A stretch of DNA of 64,000 nucleotides, from contig CAZHFW010000004.1 of the NCBI GenBank assembly GCA_964531675.1, positions 83,822 through 147,821 of the forward strand, in the 5' to 3' direction. This document shows, one piece after another, positions 17,280 to 25,572 of this stretch (within the stretch, counting starts at the first letter, position 1; each line of letters starts with the position of its first letter). The notes under the pieces were generated by a model. That model was given only the letters and a program-made list of their open reading frames with translations, was not told the origin of the DNA and searched no databases. Position numbers and translations under genes: made by a program. Source of the DNA: CAZHFW01 sp964531675 (lineage in GTDB: Bacteria > Planctomycetota > Phycisphaerae > Phycisphaerales > UBA1924).

Positions 17280-18407
17280 ATGAAGAGCCTGCGTCCTGGA
17301 TTGCTTGTGAAGCAGTTGGTCGGAATCGCCGGCCTGTTGGCAGCGGCGTCCGCGGCCCTGGCCGGTCCGCTCGATCCCCCCACGGGTCCGATCGCGCCAA
17401 CCCCCGGCCCAGAGCCCCGCATCGCGATCAACCAGACCAACACGCCCGGCGACGCCAACTCGATCTTCCGGATCACCCAGCCCGGGTCGTACTACCTCAC
17501 GGGCAACGTCTCCGGGGCTTCCGGGTTCCACGGGATCGAGGTCGCTTCGACTGTGGGCTTGGTGACGATTGATCTGAATGGATTCGCCCTCTTGGGCGTC
17601 TCCGGATCGCTCGACGGCATCAACAACGAAGTCGGCGCGATGATCACGGTGCGCAACGGGACCGCCAGTACCTGGGGCGGCAATGGCGTCGAGGGAACCC
17701 GGATCGAGGACGTGCGGGCCATCGGCAATGGCGGTTCGGGCATCAGCTGCCTTGATCGCGCGATCGTCACGAGGTGTGTCGTCAGCAGCAACGGCGCGGC
17801 TCAGAACCGATTCGGTCTGTTGGTGGGCTCGAACTCCATCGTCTCGGACTGCGTCGTCACGCAGAACGGCGGCGCCTCGACGGGAGGAGGAATCTCCACA
17901 TCCGCGACCAGTCGCGTCGAGGGCTGCATTGTCACCAGCAACGGCAACTCCGCCGTGTCGGGCAACGGGTGGGGCATCAGCGTCGGCTCCGACTCCACTG
18001 TGGTGGATTGTCGGCTTACCAGCAACGGCAGAACAGATCTTGCAAACAGCGGCGGTATCAACGCCGGGGTTGGCAGCGAGATTCGCAGCTGCATGCTCTA
18101 TGACAACTCCGGCGTTGGCATCCAGTTGACCGGAGAAGGTGTCATCATCGGCAATAAGGTGCAGGGAGTGAACGATGTCCCGGTCGGCATCCGGATACCC
18201 GCCAATGGCTTCCTCTCGCGCGTCGAGGACAACCACGTCATGGATTGCGTCGCCGGGATCCGTGTGCTGGGCACGAATAACACGCTGATCCGCAACACCT
18301 GCCGGAGCAACGCGACCAACTTTGACATCGCGCCGGGCAACGACGTCGGCCCGATCGGGACCGCTGCGACTGCCCTGGCCCCCTTCGCGAACATCCAGGG
18401 GCCATAA
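17280..18407 (+). CDS. Secreted right-handed beta-helix protein (family copy 4)
   Basis: The 375-residue protein starts at ATG 17280 after GGGAGACCGAG. The signal peptide ends AALA|G. The family block is GPLDPPTGPIAPT, EPRIAINQTNTPG, FRITQPGSYYLTGNV. The beta-helix (about 75-340) shares long stretches with copy 3, such as DCVVTQNGGASTGGG and the end NDVGPIGTAATA...PFANIQGP. It lies 185 bases downstream of copy 3; that gap holds no gene, no clear terminator, and several CCAACAC-type short repeats. A weak terminator follows at 18420. Confidence 0.85.
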   Translation: MKSLRPGLLVKQLVGIAGLLAAASAALAGPLDPPTGPIAPTPGPEPRIAINQTNTPGDANSIFRITQPGSYYLTGNVSGASGFHGIEVASTVGLVTIDLNGFALLGVSGSLDGINNEVGAMITVRNGTASTWGGNGVEGTRIEDVRAIGNGGSGISCLDRAIVTRCVVSSNGAAQNRFGLLVGSNSIVSDCVVTQNGGASTGGGISTSATSRVEGCIVTSNGNSAVSGNGWGISVGSDSTVVDCRLTSNGRTDLANSGGINAGVGSEIRSCMLYDNSGVGIQLTGEGVIIGNKVQGVNDVPVGIRIPANGFLSRVEDNHVMDCVAGIRVLGTNNTLIRNTCRSNATNFDIAPGNDVGPIGTAATALAPFANIQGP

Positions 18408-18419
18408 GCCCTCCCGAAC

Positions 18420-18460
18420 AATCCGCGTTCAGGCCGCTCCCCGAGGGGTGCGGATTTTCT
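18420..18460 (+). terminator. Weak terminator after beta-helix copy 4
   Basis: AATCCGC (18420-18426) pairs with GCGGATT (18450-18456) and is followed by TTTTCTTC. A smaller CTCCCC/GAGGGG hairpin sits in the loop. Confidence 0.4.
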
Positions 18461-18601
18461 TCGCTTCCCTGATGGGCGGAGCGGTGGTCTCTCGGATGCC
18501 TCCTGTCGGGTGTCCCTGGTCGCGGCGGAGAAACCGTGAGCCAGGGGCGTCTCCCGACGCGCGTGCACTGTGAACACGCGCCATCCAGATGGGAGGCTCG
18601 C

Positions 18602-20128
18602 ATGGCTTTCGGCAAGAAGACGCTCACCCTGTCCGCCTTGATCACCCTCGCGGGCGCCGCCTCGGGGCAGACGTACATCCCGTTCCTGGTCCCCACCGCG
18701 CCCGGACGCGACCACGATTCCAGCGTCGCCTGGGGCGTTGACAACAACGGATACGTCGTCGGCTATTCGTACAACTCCAACTTCCTCAGCGGCGCGCCGC
18801 GCTCGACCCTGATCTACCACGAGGGTCTGGTGTGGGGAGGAGGCCTGCTCGCCGATTGCTTCCCTGCGGGAGGAAGCGGGTACTTCGGCGTCAGCCCTGG
18901 CGGCGTGATCGCAGGCTCCGCCAGCGCCGAGTGCTCGGGAAGCAGTCGTGCGATGAAGAGTCACGTGACCACCCCAGCCGCGGTGAGCTACGACCAGCCT
19001 CTCCCGGGAGGTGGGGATTGCGGCGCCAGCGACGCCAACGACGCCGGGATGCTCGCGGGCTGGACCAATCAGGTCCCAGGATGCGATGGCCCGCTGTGCA
19101 CCGTCACCACGGCGCTCCCGGTCCTCTGGGACAACGGCACGATGAACCTGCTGCCTCTGGGCACCTATCAGGTCGCGCTCGCTTCGGGCGTGAACGCGTC
19201 GGGCGCGGTTTGTGGTTATGGCTTCACCGCCGATCCCCTGAGCTACGACCGCGTCAAGCCCCTCTTCTGGCCCTATGGAGCCCTGGCTCCGGTCACGCTT
19301 CCCACCGTCGGCGGCGCTTTCGGAAACGCGAGCAAGATCAGCGATGCGGGCGTCATCGTCGGCTGGTCGGAAACCGCCTTCGGCGCCCGGCACGCCACCA
19401 AGTGGGTCGGCGGGGTCGCGACGGATCTGGGCGCGCTCCCCGGACATGGCTACAGCACCGCAGCGGACATCAGCGCTGCGGGCATCGTGGGCTACTCGTC
19501 GGTGAGCTCGTTGAACCTCGGCGTTGCGACGCTGTTCACGCCCGCGGGGCCCATGAATCTCAACGGGCTGATGGTGGCCTCGGGCGGGATCTCGCTCGTC
19601 TCCGCCGAAGCCATCAACGACAACGGGTGGATCGCGTGCAATGGCACGTATGCCGGCAAGTCCCGCGGCGTGCTGCTCGTCCCCGCCAACCAGGCAGTGT
19701 TCATCCGTCAGTTCCGCACGCAGACCTGCATCGGTGGGTACATCGAGCTCGAGGCCGATGCTCCCGCGGGGAGCTCGCCCCAGTGGTTCTTCAATGGCGC
19801 GCCGATCAACGATGGACCCCAGCCCTCGGGCTCGTTCATCATCGGGTCGCACGACTTCGTGCTGAGCATCAACAACGCCACGCTCGGTGACGAGGGTTCG
19901 TACACCTGCCGCGTGATCAACCCCGCGGGCGTCGCGACGAGCAAGCCCGCGACGTTCCGGGTCTGCATGGCGGATCGCAACTGCGACGGGGCTGTGGACC
20001 TGGTCGACTTCTTCGAGTTCTTCAACGCTTGGGACCTGCAGACACAGGCTGCCGACGTGAACAAGGACAACGAGATCGATCTGCGCGACTTCTTCGACTT
20101 CTTCAACGCGTTCGACACGTCCTGCTGA
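18602..20128 (+). CDS. HAF-type secreted protein with Ig-like domain and dockerin
   Basis: The 508-residue protein starts at ATG 18602 with GGGAGG six bases upstream. The signal peptide ends GAASGQ. Residues 25-360 carry HAF-like units (WGVDNNGYVVGYS, DANDAGMLAGW, ISDAGVIVGWSE, ISAAGIVGYSSV, INDNGWIACNG). Residues about 365-450 form an Ig-like domain (ending DEGSYTCRVINPAG). The dockerin (about 455-508) reads CMADRNCDGAVDLVDFFEFF, a linker without Cys (NAWDLQTQAAD) and DLRDFFDFFNAFDTSC, ending SC. Ig plus dockerin matches the arrangement at 8006-9565. Substrate or role unknown. Confidence 0.86.
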   Translation: MAFGKKTLTLSALITLAGAASGQTYIPFLVPTAPGRDHDSSVAWGVDNNGYVVGYSYNSNFLSGAPRSTLIYHEGLVWGGGLLADCFPAGGSGYFGVSPGGVIAGSASAECSGSSRAMKSHVTTPAAVSYDQPLPGGGDCGASDANDAGMLAGWTNQVPGCDGPLCTVTTALPVLWDNGTMNLLPLGTYQVALASGVNASGAVCGYGFTADPLSYDRVKPLFWPYGALAPVTLPTVGGAFGNASKISDAGVIVGWSETAFGARHATKWVGGVATDLGALPGHGYSTAADISAAGIVGYSSVSSLNLGVATLFTPAGPMNLNGLMVASGGISLVSAEAINDNGWIACNGTYAGKSRGVLLVPANQAVFIRQFRTQTCIGGYIELEADAPAGSSPQWFFNGAPINDGPQPSGSFIIGSHDFVLSINNATLGDEGSYTCRVINPAGVATSKPATFRVCMADRNCDGAVDLVDFFEFFNAWDLQTQAADVNKDNEIDLRDFFDFFNAFDTSC

Positions 20129-20151
20129 GTCAGGCTCCTTCGCCCAACCCC

Positions 20152-20198
20152 GCGGCGTCACCCGATCGGCCATCGATCTGGTGACGCCGCTGTCATTT
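20152..20198 (+). terminator. Hairpin after the HAF/Ig dockerin gene
   Basis: A perfect 11-bp stem (GCGGCGTCACC, 20152-20162, with 20180-20190) with a 17-base loop is followed by TGTCATTT, 23 bases after the stop. The T-tract is weak. Confidence 0.5.
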
Positions 20199-20353
20199 CC
20201 GCGGCCCTCATCCCCTCTTTCTGGCGGCCCACGCGGCGCCGGGGCGGCTCTCCCCCGGGGAGTTGTGGGCTTTCACGCAACTTGCTTCCGGGAATTGCGT
20301 ACAACGACGACGCGGCAACCGCGATGATGGTTGCGGTCTTGGAGGGCGCGAAC

Positions 20354-23218
20354 ATGCTCACGTGCGACGGGCGGGGGAAACTTCAGAGGTTCGCTCGGCG
20401 TCTCTCCGCTGCGGCGCTGGGAATCGGGTGCGTGGCCAGCGCTGTCCACGCGGGGCCGCCCGACGGGTTCATTGATGCCGCGGTGGTGTCCAACTGGAAC
20501 CAGGCGGTCGGTGTCGTCTTCGATGCGGCGGGCCGGGGCTATGTCTGGGAGAAGTCCGGGCACGTCTGGCTCGTCGAGAACGGCGTGAAGTCCGCCGAGC
20601 CGCTCATCGACATCGAGGAGGAAGTGGGGGACTGGCGCGACCTGGGCCTGCTCGGCTTCGCGCTGGACCCGAACTTCCAGAGCAACGGGTACATCTACCT
20701 GCTGTATGACGTCGACTATCACCACCTGAAGTACTTCGGCACCGCCCAGTACGACCCCTTCAAGAACGAGTACTTCCACGACACGATCGCGCGCGTCACG
20801 CGCTACACGTGCAATGCCTCCGATGGCTTCCGCTCCGTCGATCCCAACTCGCGGCACGTGCTCATCGGCGAGAGCATGTCCACGGGCTTTCCCATCACGC
20901 ACCAGTCCCACTCCATCGGCACGCTCATGTTCGGCGCCGACGGCACACTCCTCGTCGGTTGCGGCGACGGCGCCAACTACTCCGAGAACCCCGATGTCGG
21001 CGGGTTCCGCGACGGCAGCAGCAACACGGCGCTGACCGACGGCATCATCAGGCCCGACGAAGACATCGGCGCGTTCCGGGCCCAATACGTCGACTCGCTC
21101 TCCGGCAAGGTCCTGCGCATCGACCCCGCGACGGGGGATGGCGTTCCCAGCAATCCGTTCTACGACGCGGGCAATCCGCGTGCGGCCCGCTCGCGCGTCT
21201 GGGCCATGGGCTTCCGCAATCCGTTCCGCTGGTGCATCAGGCCCGGGACAGGCAGCGCCAATCCCGCACAGGCTGATCCGGGCACGCTCTTCATCGGCGA
21301 TGTGGGCTGGGGGCTCTGGGAGACCATCAAGGTCACGCACGCGGGAGGCGCCAACTTCGGCTGGCCTCTCTATGAGGGATTGGAGACCAATCAGCCGTAC
21401 GTCGACGCGTCGCCCTTCAACCTCGCCGCGCCCAACCCCTTGGCGGGTGGAGCATGCCCGGCGTTCTTCCGTTTCCGCGATCTGCTCGCGCCGGACACGC
21501 TCGGGCCGGCGAGCTGGCCCAATCCGTGCAATCCCGCGCAGCAGATCCCCGCATCCGTGCATCGCATGAAGCACACCCGGCCGGCACTGGACTACTACCA
21601 CCTGCCCTGGGGCCCGTCGCGCTCGCCTTCCTATGCCGGCAATGAGCCCTCAACGATCAGCATGGGAACGCCCGGGAGTCCGATCGCGGGGCCGAGCTTC
21701 GGAGGCAACTGCATCACCGGCGGCGTGTTCTACACCGGGTCTTCCTTCCCGCCCGAGTACCACAACGCCTATTTCTTCGCGGAGTTCGACCTCCAGAAGA
21801 TGAAGGTCGCCTCGGTTAACTCCGCGGATCAGTTCACCTCCATCGAGCCTTTCAACGACGCGGCCGGCGCGGTGGTCTGCTTCGCACAGAGCCCGCACGA
21901 CGACGCGATCTACTACATCCGCTACGACGAGTTCGGCAACAGCCAGCTCCGGCGGATCACCTACGGGACCGACGGCCCGCCGGTGGCGGTTGCTTCGGTC
22001 ACGCCCCAGTTCGGCCCGGCGCCGCTCGAGGTTCAGTTCTCAAGCGCCGGATCGGAAGATCCGGAGGGCCTGCCTTTGCGGTTTGAGTGGAACTTCGGCG
22101 ATGGCTCGCCGCCAAGCCATGAGGCCAATCCGACGCACACCTATATCAACGGCGAGGACATCACAGGCGAAGGCATCCTGATCGCGCACGTCTATGAGCT
22201 CGATCCGCCCGGTCCGAGCGGCATGAGCAACACCAACCCCGAGATCGTCCGCGACTTTGACTTTCCGCCCACCGGCTCGGGCAATCCGCAGCGCGAGTTC
22301 AGCACCGATCACTACGGCCAGCAGGGCGACTTCGACTGGTTCGGGTACTACTTCGTCCAGCCTCGCGTCATCTCACGCATGTACTTCCAGGAAGGCATCC
22401 ACTTCCCCAGCGGCGGATGGTGGGACGAGCTCAAGGTCGACATCGTCGTCAACGGCGACACCTGGCAGAACGTCCCGGTGTACTCCATCAATCCGCCCTA
22501 CGCCGGCGCCGCGGCCCCCAACTTCTCCGGCTACGTGATCGACATCCCGCCTGTGCTGACCAACGGCGTGCGCATCAGCGGAAAACCCGGAGGCTCGGAC
22601 AAGTTCATCAGTCTCGGTGAGCTCCGCGTGATCGCAGCGGCCGACGCCTACCCGACGCGGCACGATGTCACGCTGACCGTGACCGACGCGGTCGACCAGT
22701 CGGTCTCCGAGCAGGCCATCGTCGTGACCAACGACACGCCCCCGAGCGTCGACATCACGGATCCGCCCGAGGGCTTCCGCTGGAACCCCGGCGCGACCTT
22801 CACCCAGCACCTCCGCGCCGATATCGATGACACCGAGGATGGACCCTCGGGGCTCGCGTGCGTCTGGCAGGCGATCCTCAAGCACAACGATCACACCCAC
22901 CCGGATCCGGAAGATCCAAACTGTGAGTCGGAGGCGCCCATCGCGCCCCACGGCTCGGATTGCGGGCTTTACCACTGGGAGTTCGTCCTCACCGTGACCG
23001 ACTCCCAGGGCCTCTCGACGCGCGTGATCCGGGAGATGTTCCCCAACTGCTGCGCCGCCGACATCAACTCCGATCGCGAGGTGGATCTGGTCGACTTCTT
23101 TGCGTTCTTCAACGGCTGGGACGCCCAGACCGCCGCGGCGGACGTGACCAGCGACCACATCATCGACCTGGAGGACTTCTTCGCCTTCTTCAACTCCTTT
23201 GATCAGGGTTGCCCATAG
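20354..23218 (+). CDS. Glucose/sorbosone dehydrogenase-like protein with PKD and discoidin-like domains and dockerin
   Basis: The 954-residue protein starts at ATG 20354 (GGAGG eight bases upstream) and has a signal peptide ending SAVHA|G. Residues about 40-535 form a PQQ-type glucose/sorbosone dehydrogenase propeller (GLLGFALDPNFQSNGYIYLLY, LSGKVLRIDP, WAMGFRNPFRW, FIGDVGWGLWETI, GGANFGWPLYEG). A PKD domain begins near 543 (ASVTPQFGPAPLEVQFSS, WNFGDG, NPTHTY near 593), but its last strand RHDVTLTVTD appears only near 767. The segment between looks like an F5/8-type C (discoidin) sandwich (SRMYFQEG, WWDELKVDIVVNG, NGVRISG, ISLGELRVIA), apparently inserted into the PKD fold. A second Ig-like region precedes the dockerin (about 900-954), which ends DLEDFFAFFNSFDQGCP with one residue after GC. 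Confidence 0.85.
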   Translation: MLTCDGRGKLQRFARRLSAAALGIGCVASAVHAGPPDGFIDAAVVSNWNQAVGVVFDAAGRGYVWEKSGHVWLVENGVKSAEPLIDIEEEVGDWRDLGLLGFALDPNFQSNGYIYLLYDVDYHHLKYFGTAQYDPFKNEYFHDTIARVTRYTCNASDGFRSVDPNSRHVLIGESMSTGFPITHQSHSIGTLMFGADGTLLVGCGDGANYSENPDVGGFRDGSSNTALTDGIIRPDEDIGAFRAQYVDSLSGKVLRIDPATGDGVPSNPFYDAGNPRAARSRVWAMGFRNPFRWCIRPGTGSANPAQADPGTLFIGDVGWGLWETIKVTHAGGANFGWPLYEGLETNQPYVDASPFNLAAPNPLAGGACPAFFRFRDLLAPDTLGPASWPNPCNPAQQIPASVHRMKHTRPALDYYHLPWGPSRSPSYAGNEPSTISMGTPGSPIAGPSFGGNCITGGVFYTGSSFPPEYHNAYFFAEFDLQKMKVASVNSADQFTSIEPFNDAAGAVVCFAQSPHDDAIYYIRYDEFGNSQLRRITYGTDGPPVAVASVTPQFGPAPLEVQFSSAGSEDPEGLPLRFEWNFGDGSPPSHEANPTHTYINGEDITGEGILIAHVYELDPPGPSGMSNTNPEIVRDFDFPPTGSGNPQREFSTDHYGQQGDFDWFGYYFVQPRVISRMYFQEGIHFPSGGWWDELKVDIVVNGDTWQNVPVYSINPPYAGAAAPNFSGYVIDIPPVLTNGVRISGKPGGSDKFISLGELRVIAAADAYPTRHDVTLTVTDAVDQSVSEQAIVVTNDTPPSVDITDPPEGFRWNPGATFTQHLRADIDDTEDGPSGLACVWQAILKHNDHTHPDPEDPNCESEAPIAPHGSDCGLYHWEFVLTVTDSQGLSTRVIREMFPNCCAADINSDREVDLVDFFAFFNGWDAQTAAADVTSDHIIDLEDFFAFFNSFDQGCP

Positions 23219-23305
23219 TCACACAGGGCCCGGGAGTCCCCCGGACCGTTCGGAACATTCGAGTTACCCTGAGCACCCAGGCCGCGCTGAGCACTGAGAC
23301 CAGAG

Positions 23306-23338
23306 GACCCGCCCGATCCGTCTGGGCGGGTCTTTTCT
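23306..23338 (+). terminator. Intrinsic terminator after the dehydrogenase-dockerin gene
   Basis: GACCCGCCC (23306-23314) pairs with GGGCGGGTC (23324-23332), followed by TTTTCTT. It lies 87 bases past the stop. Confidence 0.83.
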
Positions 23339-23458
23339 TGCGCGGACCGCCGAAACAGCGGGAGTTCGCTTGGGTCATTCTGGGGGTCTTGGCAAACTTG
23401 GCTCCCGGTCCTGTCCCCCGGCACACCCGGCGCGACAACTTCGAGCGGAGGTATGTGC

Positions 23459-25315
23459 ATGGCCCGCAACCCAGATCAAGCTGCATCGTCCCGCCCCGCT
23501 CGAATCACCCTCGCGGCCCTGGTCGCGGGCGTCCCGCTGAGCCTCAGCGCCATCATGGGCGTGGCGTACATCGCCAACGCGGCGCTCCCGCCGGTCCCGG
23601 TCCCGCCTGAGAATCCGATCACCGAGCCCAAGCGTCAGCTCGGCAAGATCCTCTTCTGGGACGAGCAGCTCTCCACCTCCAACGTGGTGTCGTGCGGCAG
23701 CTGCCACATCCCGGGCCGCGGCGGTTCGGACCCCAGGCTCGCGCGGGCCGCGGGCGTTGACAATGTGCTCAACACCCCCGACGACATCATCGCCTCGCCC
23801 GGCGTCGTGAACTCGGACACGAACAACAACTTCTCGCCCAGCGCGACCTTCGGTCTGCGCGTGCAGGTCACGGGCCGCACCGCCCGCTCGCCCATCAACG
23901 CGGTTTACGCCCAGGAGCTCTTCTGGGATGGCCGGGCGCCCTCGCGGTTCGTCGATCCGGAGACCGGGCAGCAGGCCATCGCGGTTGGCGGCGCTCTGGA
24001 GAATCAGGCGCTGGCCCCGATCCAGAACACGACCGAAATGGCCCACGCGGGGCTGAGCTGGTCCAATGCTGCCGAGCGCATCCGCCGGGCCAGGCCCCTT
24101 GATCTGGCGACCAACATCCCGCCGGACATCGCCAGCGCCATCGCGGCCAATCCGACCTATCCCGCGCTCTTCAAGGCGGCCTTCGGCGACGAAGCGATCA
24201 CCGCGACCCGCATCGCCTTTGCGATCGCGACCTACGAGCGCACGCTCATCGCCGATCAGACGCCCTGGGATCGCTTCCAGGCGGGCCAGCAGAACGCGTT
24301 GACGCCCCAGCAGGTGCAGGGCATGAACGCATTCAACGCGTCCAACTGCAACCGCTGCCACGCGGGCTCGCTCTTCTCCGACAACTCGTTCCGCAACGTC
24401 GGCCTCAGGCCGCCCGCGGAGGACACGGGGCGTCAGGTCGTCACCGGAAACCCCAACGATCGCGGCAAGTTCCGTGTGCCGTCGCTCCGCAACGTCGGGC
24501 TGAAGAACTCGTTCTTCCACAATGGCCAGGCCGCGACTCTGCCCGACGTGATCCGCTTCTACGCCCGCGCCCCCGGCGCGCTGCCGCAGTTCCCGGACAA
24601 CCAGGATCCGATCATGCAGACCGTCGCGGTCCCGCCGCAGGTCGCGCCCCTGATCCAGGATTTCCTGCAGAACGGCCTGACGGATCCGCGCGTAGCGGCC
24701 CAGACGTTCCCGTTCGACAAGCCCACGCTCCTCGGCGAGCGTCCCACCGAAACACCGACGGTCATCGTCGCGGGCAACGCGGGTTCGGGCAATGTTGTGC
24801 CGCGTGTGGTGCTCAACGCTCCGGGCTTGCTTGGAAGCCGCGAGTTCCGTGTCGGTCTCGACGGTGCATTGGGCGGCGCCACCGCGGTCCTGGCGATCTC
24901 GAACACGCCCCCGAGCAACGGGAAGATCACGCCCACCGAGACGTTTGATCCGATCGTGGTCGGAGGCTCGGGCGCGGGCAACGGGTTTGCGACCCAGCAG
25001 TGGACGCTCTCGCCGATGAAGTTCTCCTCAGGGCAGATCGTGTACGCCCAGTGGATCGTGAACGACTCCGCCGCCGCGGGTGGGCAGGCCTGGTCGCAGG
25101 TCGCGCGGATCCCGGTGATCTGCGGCTCGTCGGGCTGCGTGACCCCGTGCCGGATGATCGACCTCAACGCCGACGGCGCGGTTGATCTGGCGGACTTCTT
25201 CCAGTTCTTCGGCGACTTCGACACCGGCGCGTCCGGCGCTGAAGTGGATGGCGTGCCCGGGATCGATCTGGGCGACTTCTTCGCCTTCCTCGGAGCCTTC
25301 GACACCGGCTGCTGA
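23459..25315 (+). CDS. Di-heme cytochrome c peroxidase with Fn3-like domain and GC-type dockerin
   Basis: The 618-residue protein starts at the second of two close ATGs (23459), because GGAGG at 23447-23451 is seven bases before it and only one base before the ATG at 23453. After a signal/TM segment (about 15-42) comes a bacterial di-heme peroxidase (CcpA/MauG superfamily, about 55-410). It has heme sites CGSCH (about 79) and CNRCH (about 297) and the family motifs GKILFWDEQLS, ELFWDGRAPS, TEMAHAGLSW and GKFRVPSLRNVGL. These enzymes reduce H2O2 in the periplasm or modify substrates. A beta-rich segment (about 430-560) leads to the dockerin (CRMIDLNADGAVDLADFF ... DLGDFFAFLGAFDTGC). A dockerin on a redox enzyme is unusual. 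A terminator follows. Confidence 0.9.
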   Translation: MARNPDQAASSRPARITLAALVAGVPLSLSAIMGVAYIANAALPPVPVPPENPITEPKRQLGKILFWDEQLSTSNVVSCGSCHIPGRGGSDPRLARAAGVDNVLNTPDDIIASPGVVNSDTNNNFSPSATFGLRVQVTGRTARSPINAVYAQELFWDGRAPSRFVDPETGQQAIAVGGALENQALAPIQNTTEMAHAGLSWSNAAERIRRARPLDLATNIPPDIASAIAANPTYPALFKAAFGDEAITATRIAFAIATYERTLIADQTPWDRFQAGQQNALTPQQVQGMNAFNASNCNRCHAGSLFSDNSFRNVGLRPPAEDTGRQVVTGNPNDRGKFRVPSLRNVGLKNSFFHNGQAATLPDVIRFYARAPGALPQFPDNQDPIMQTVAVPPQVAPLIQDFLQNGLTDPRVAAQTFPFDKPTLLGERPTETPTVIVAGNAGSGNVVPRVVLNAPGLLGSREFRVGLDGALGGATAVLAISNTPPSNGKITPTETFDPIVVGGSGAGNGFATQQWTLSPMKFSSGQIVYAQWIVNDSAAAGGQAWSQVARIPVICGSSGCVTPCRMIDLNADGAVDLADFFQFFGDFDTGASGAEVDGVPGIDLGDFFAFLGAFDTGC

Positions 25316-25334
25316 GCAAACCGAGTTTTCCCTC

Positions 25335-25371
25335 CGGGCCCCGGCGATTGTGCTGGGGCCCGCTGTCTTTT
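25335..25371 (+). terminator. Intrinsic terminator after the peroxidase-dockerin gene
   Basis: CGGGCCCC (25335-25342) pairs with GGGGCCCG (25355-25362), with a 12-base loop and TGTCTTTT after the stem. It starts 20 bases after the stop. Confidence 0.6.
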
Positions 25372-25572
25372 GGGGCCGTTCTGCAATAGGCTGGGCCCCT
25401 CAAGACATTGGCGGATGATGACGATTCGGGGGTCGGTGAGAAGCAGAGCGGGCCCGTGCGGGCCGCAGATTTCACAGCCCGGGCCTCGTGGACCCGGGCG
25501 TGTGTGACAGGCGTCGCGGCGGTTCGCCGCGGCCAAGGCCCGCTTCGTCGTCGGACAACCAGGGAGAAGATC

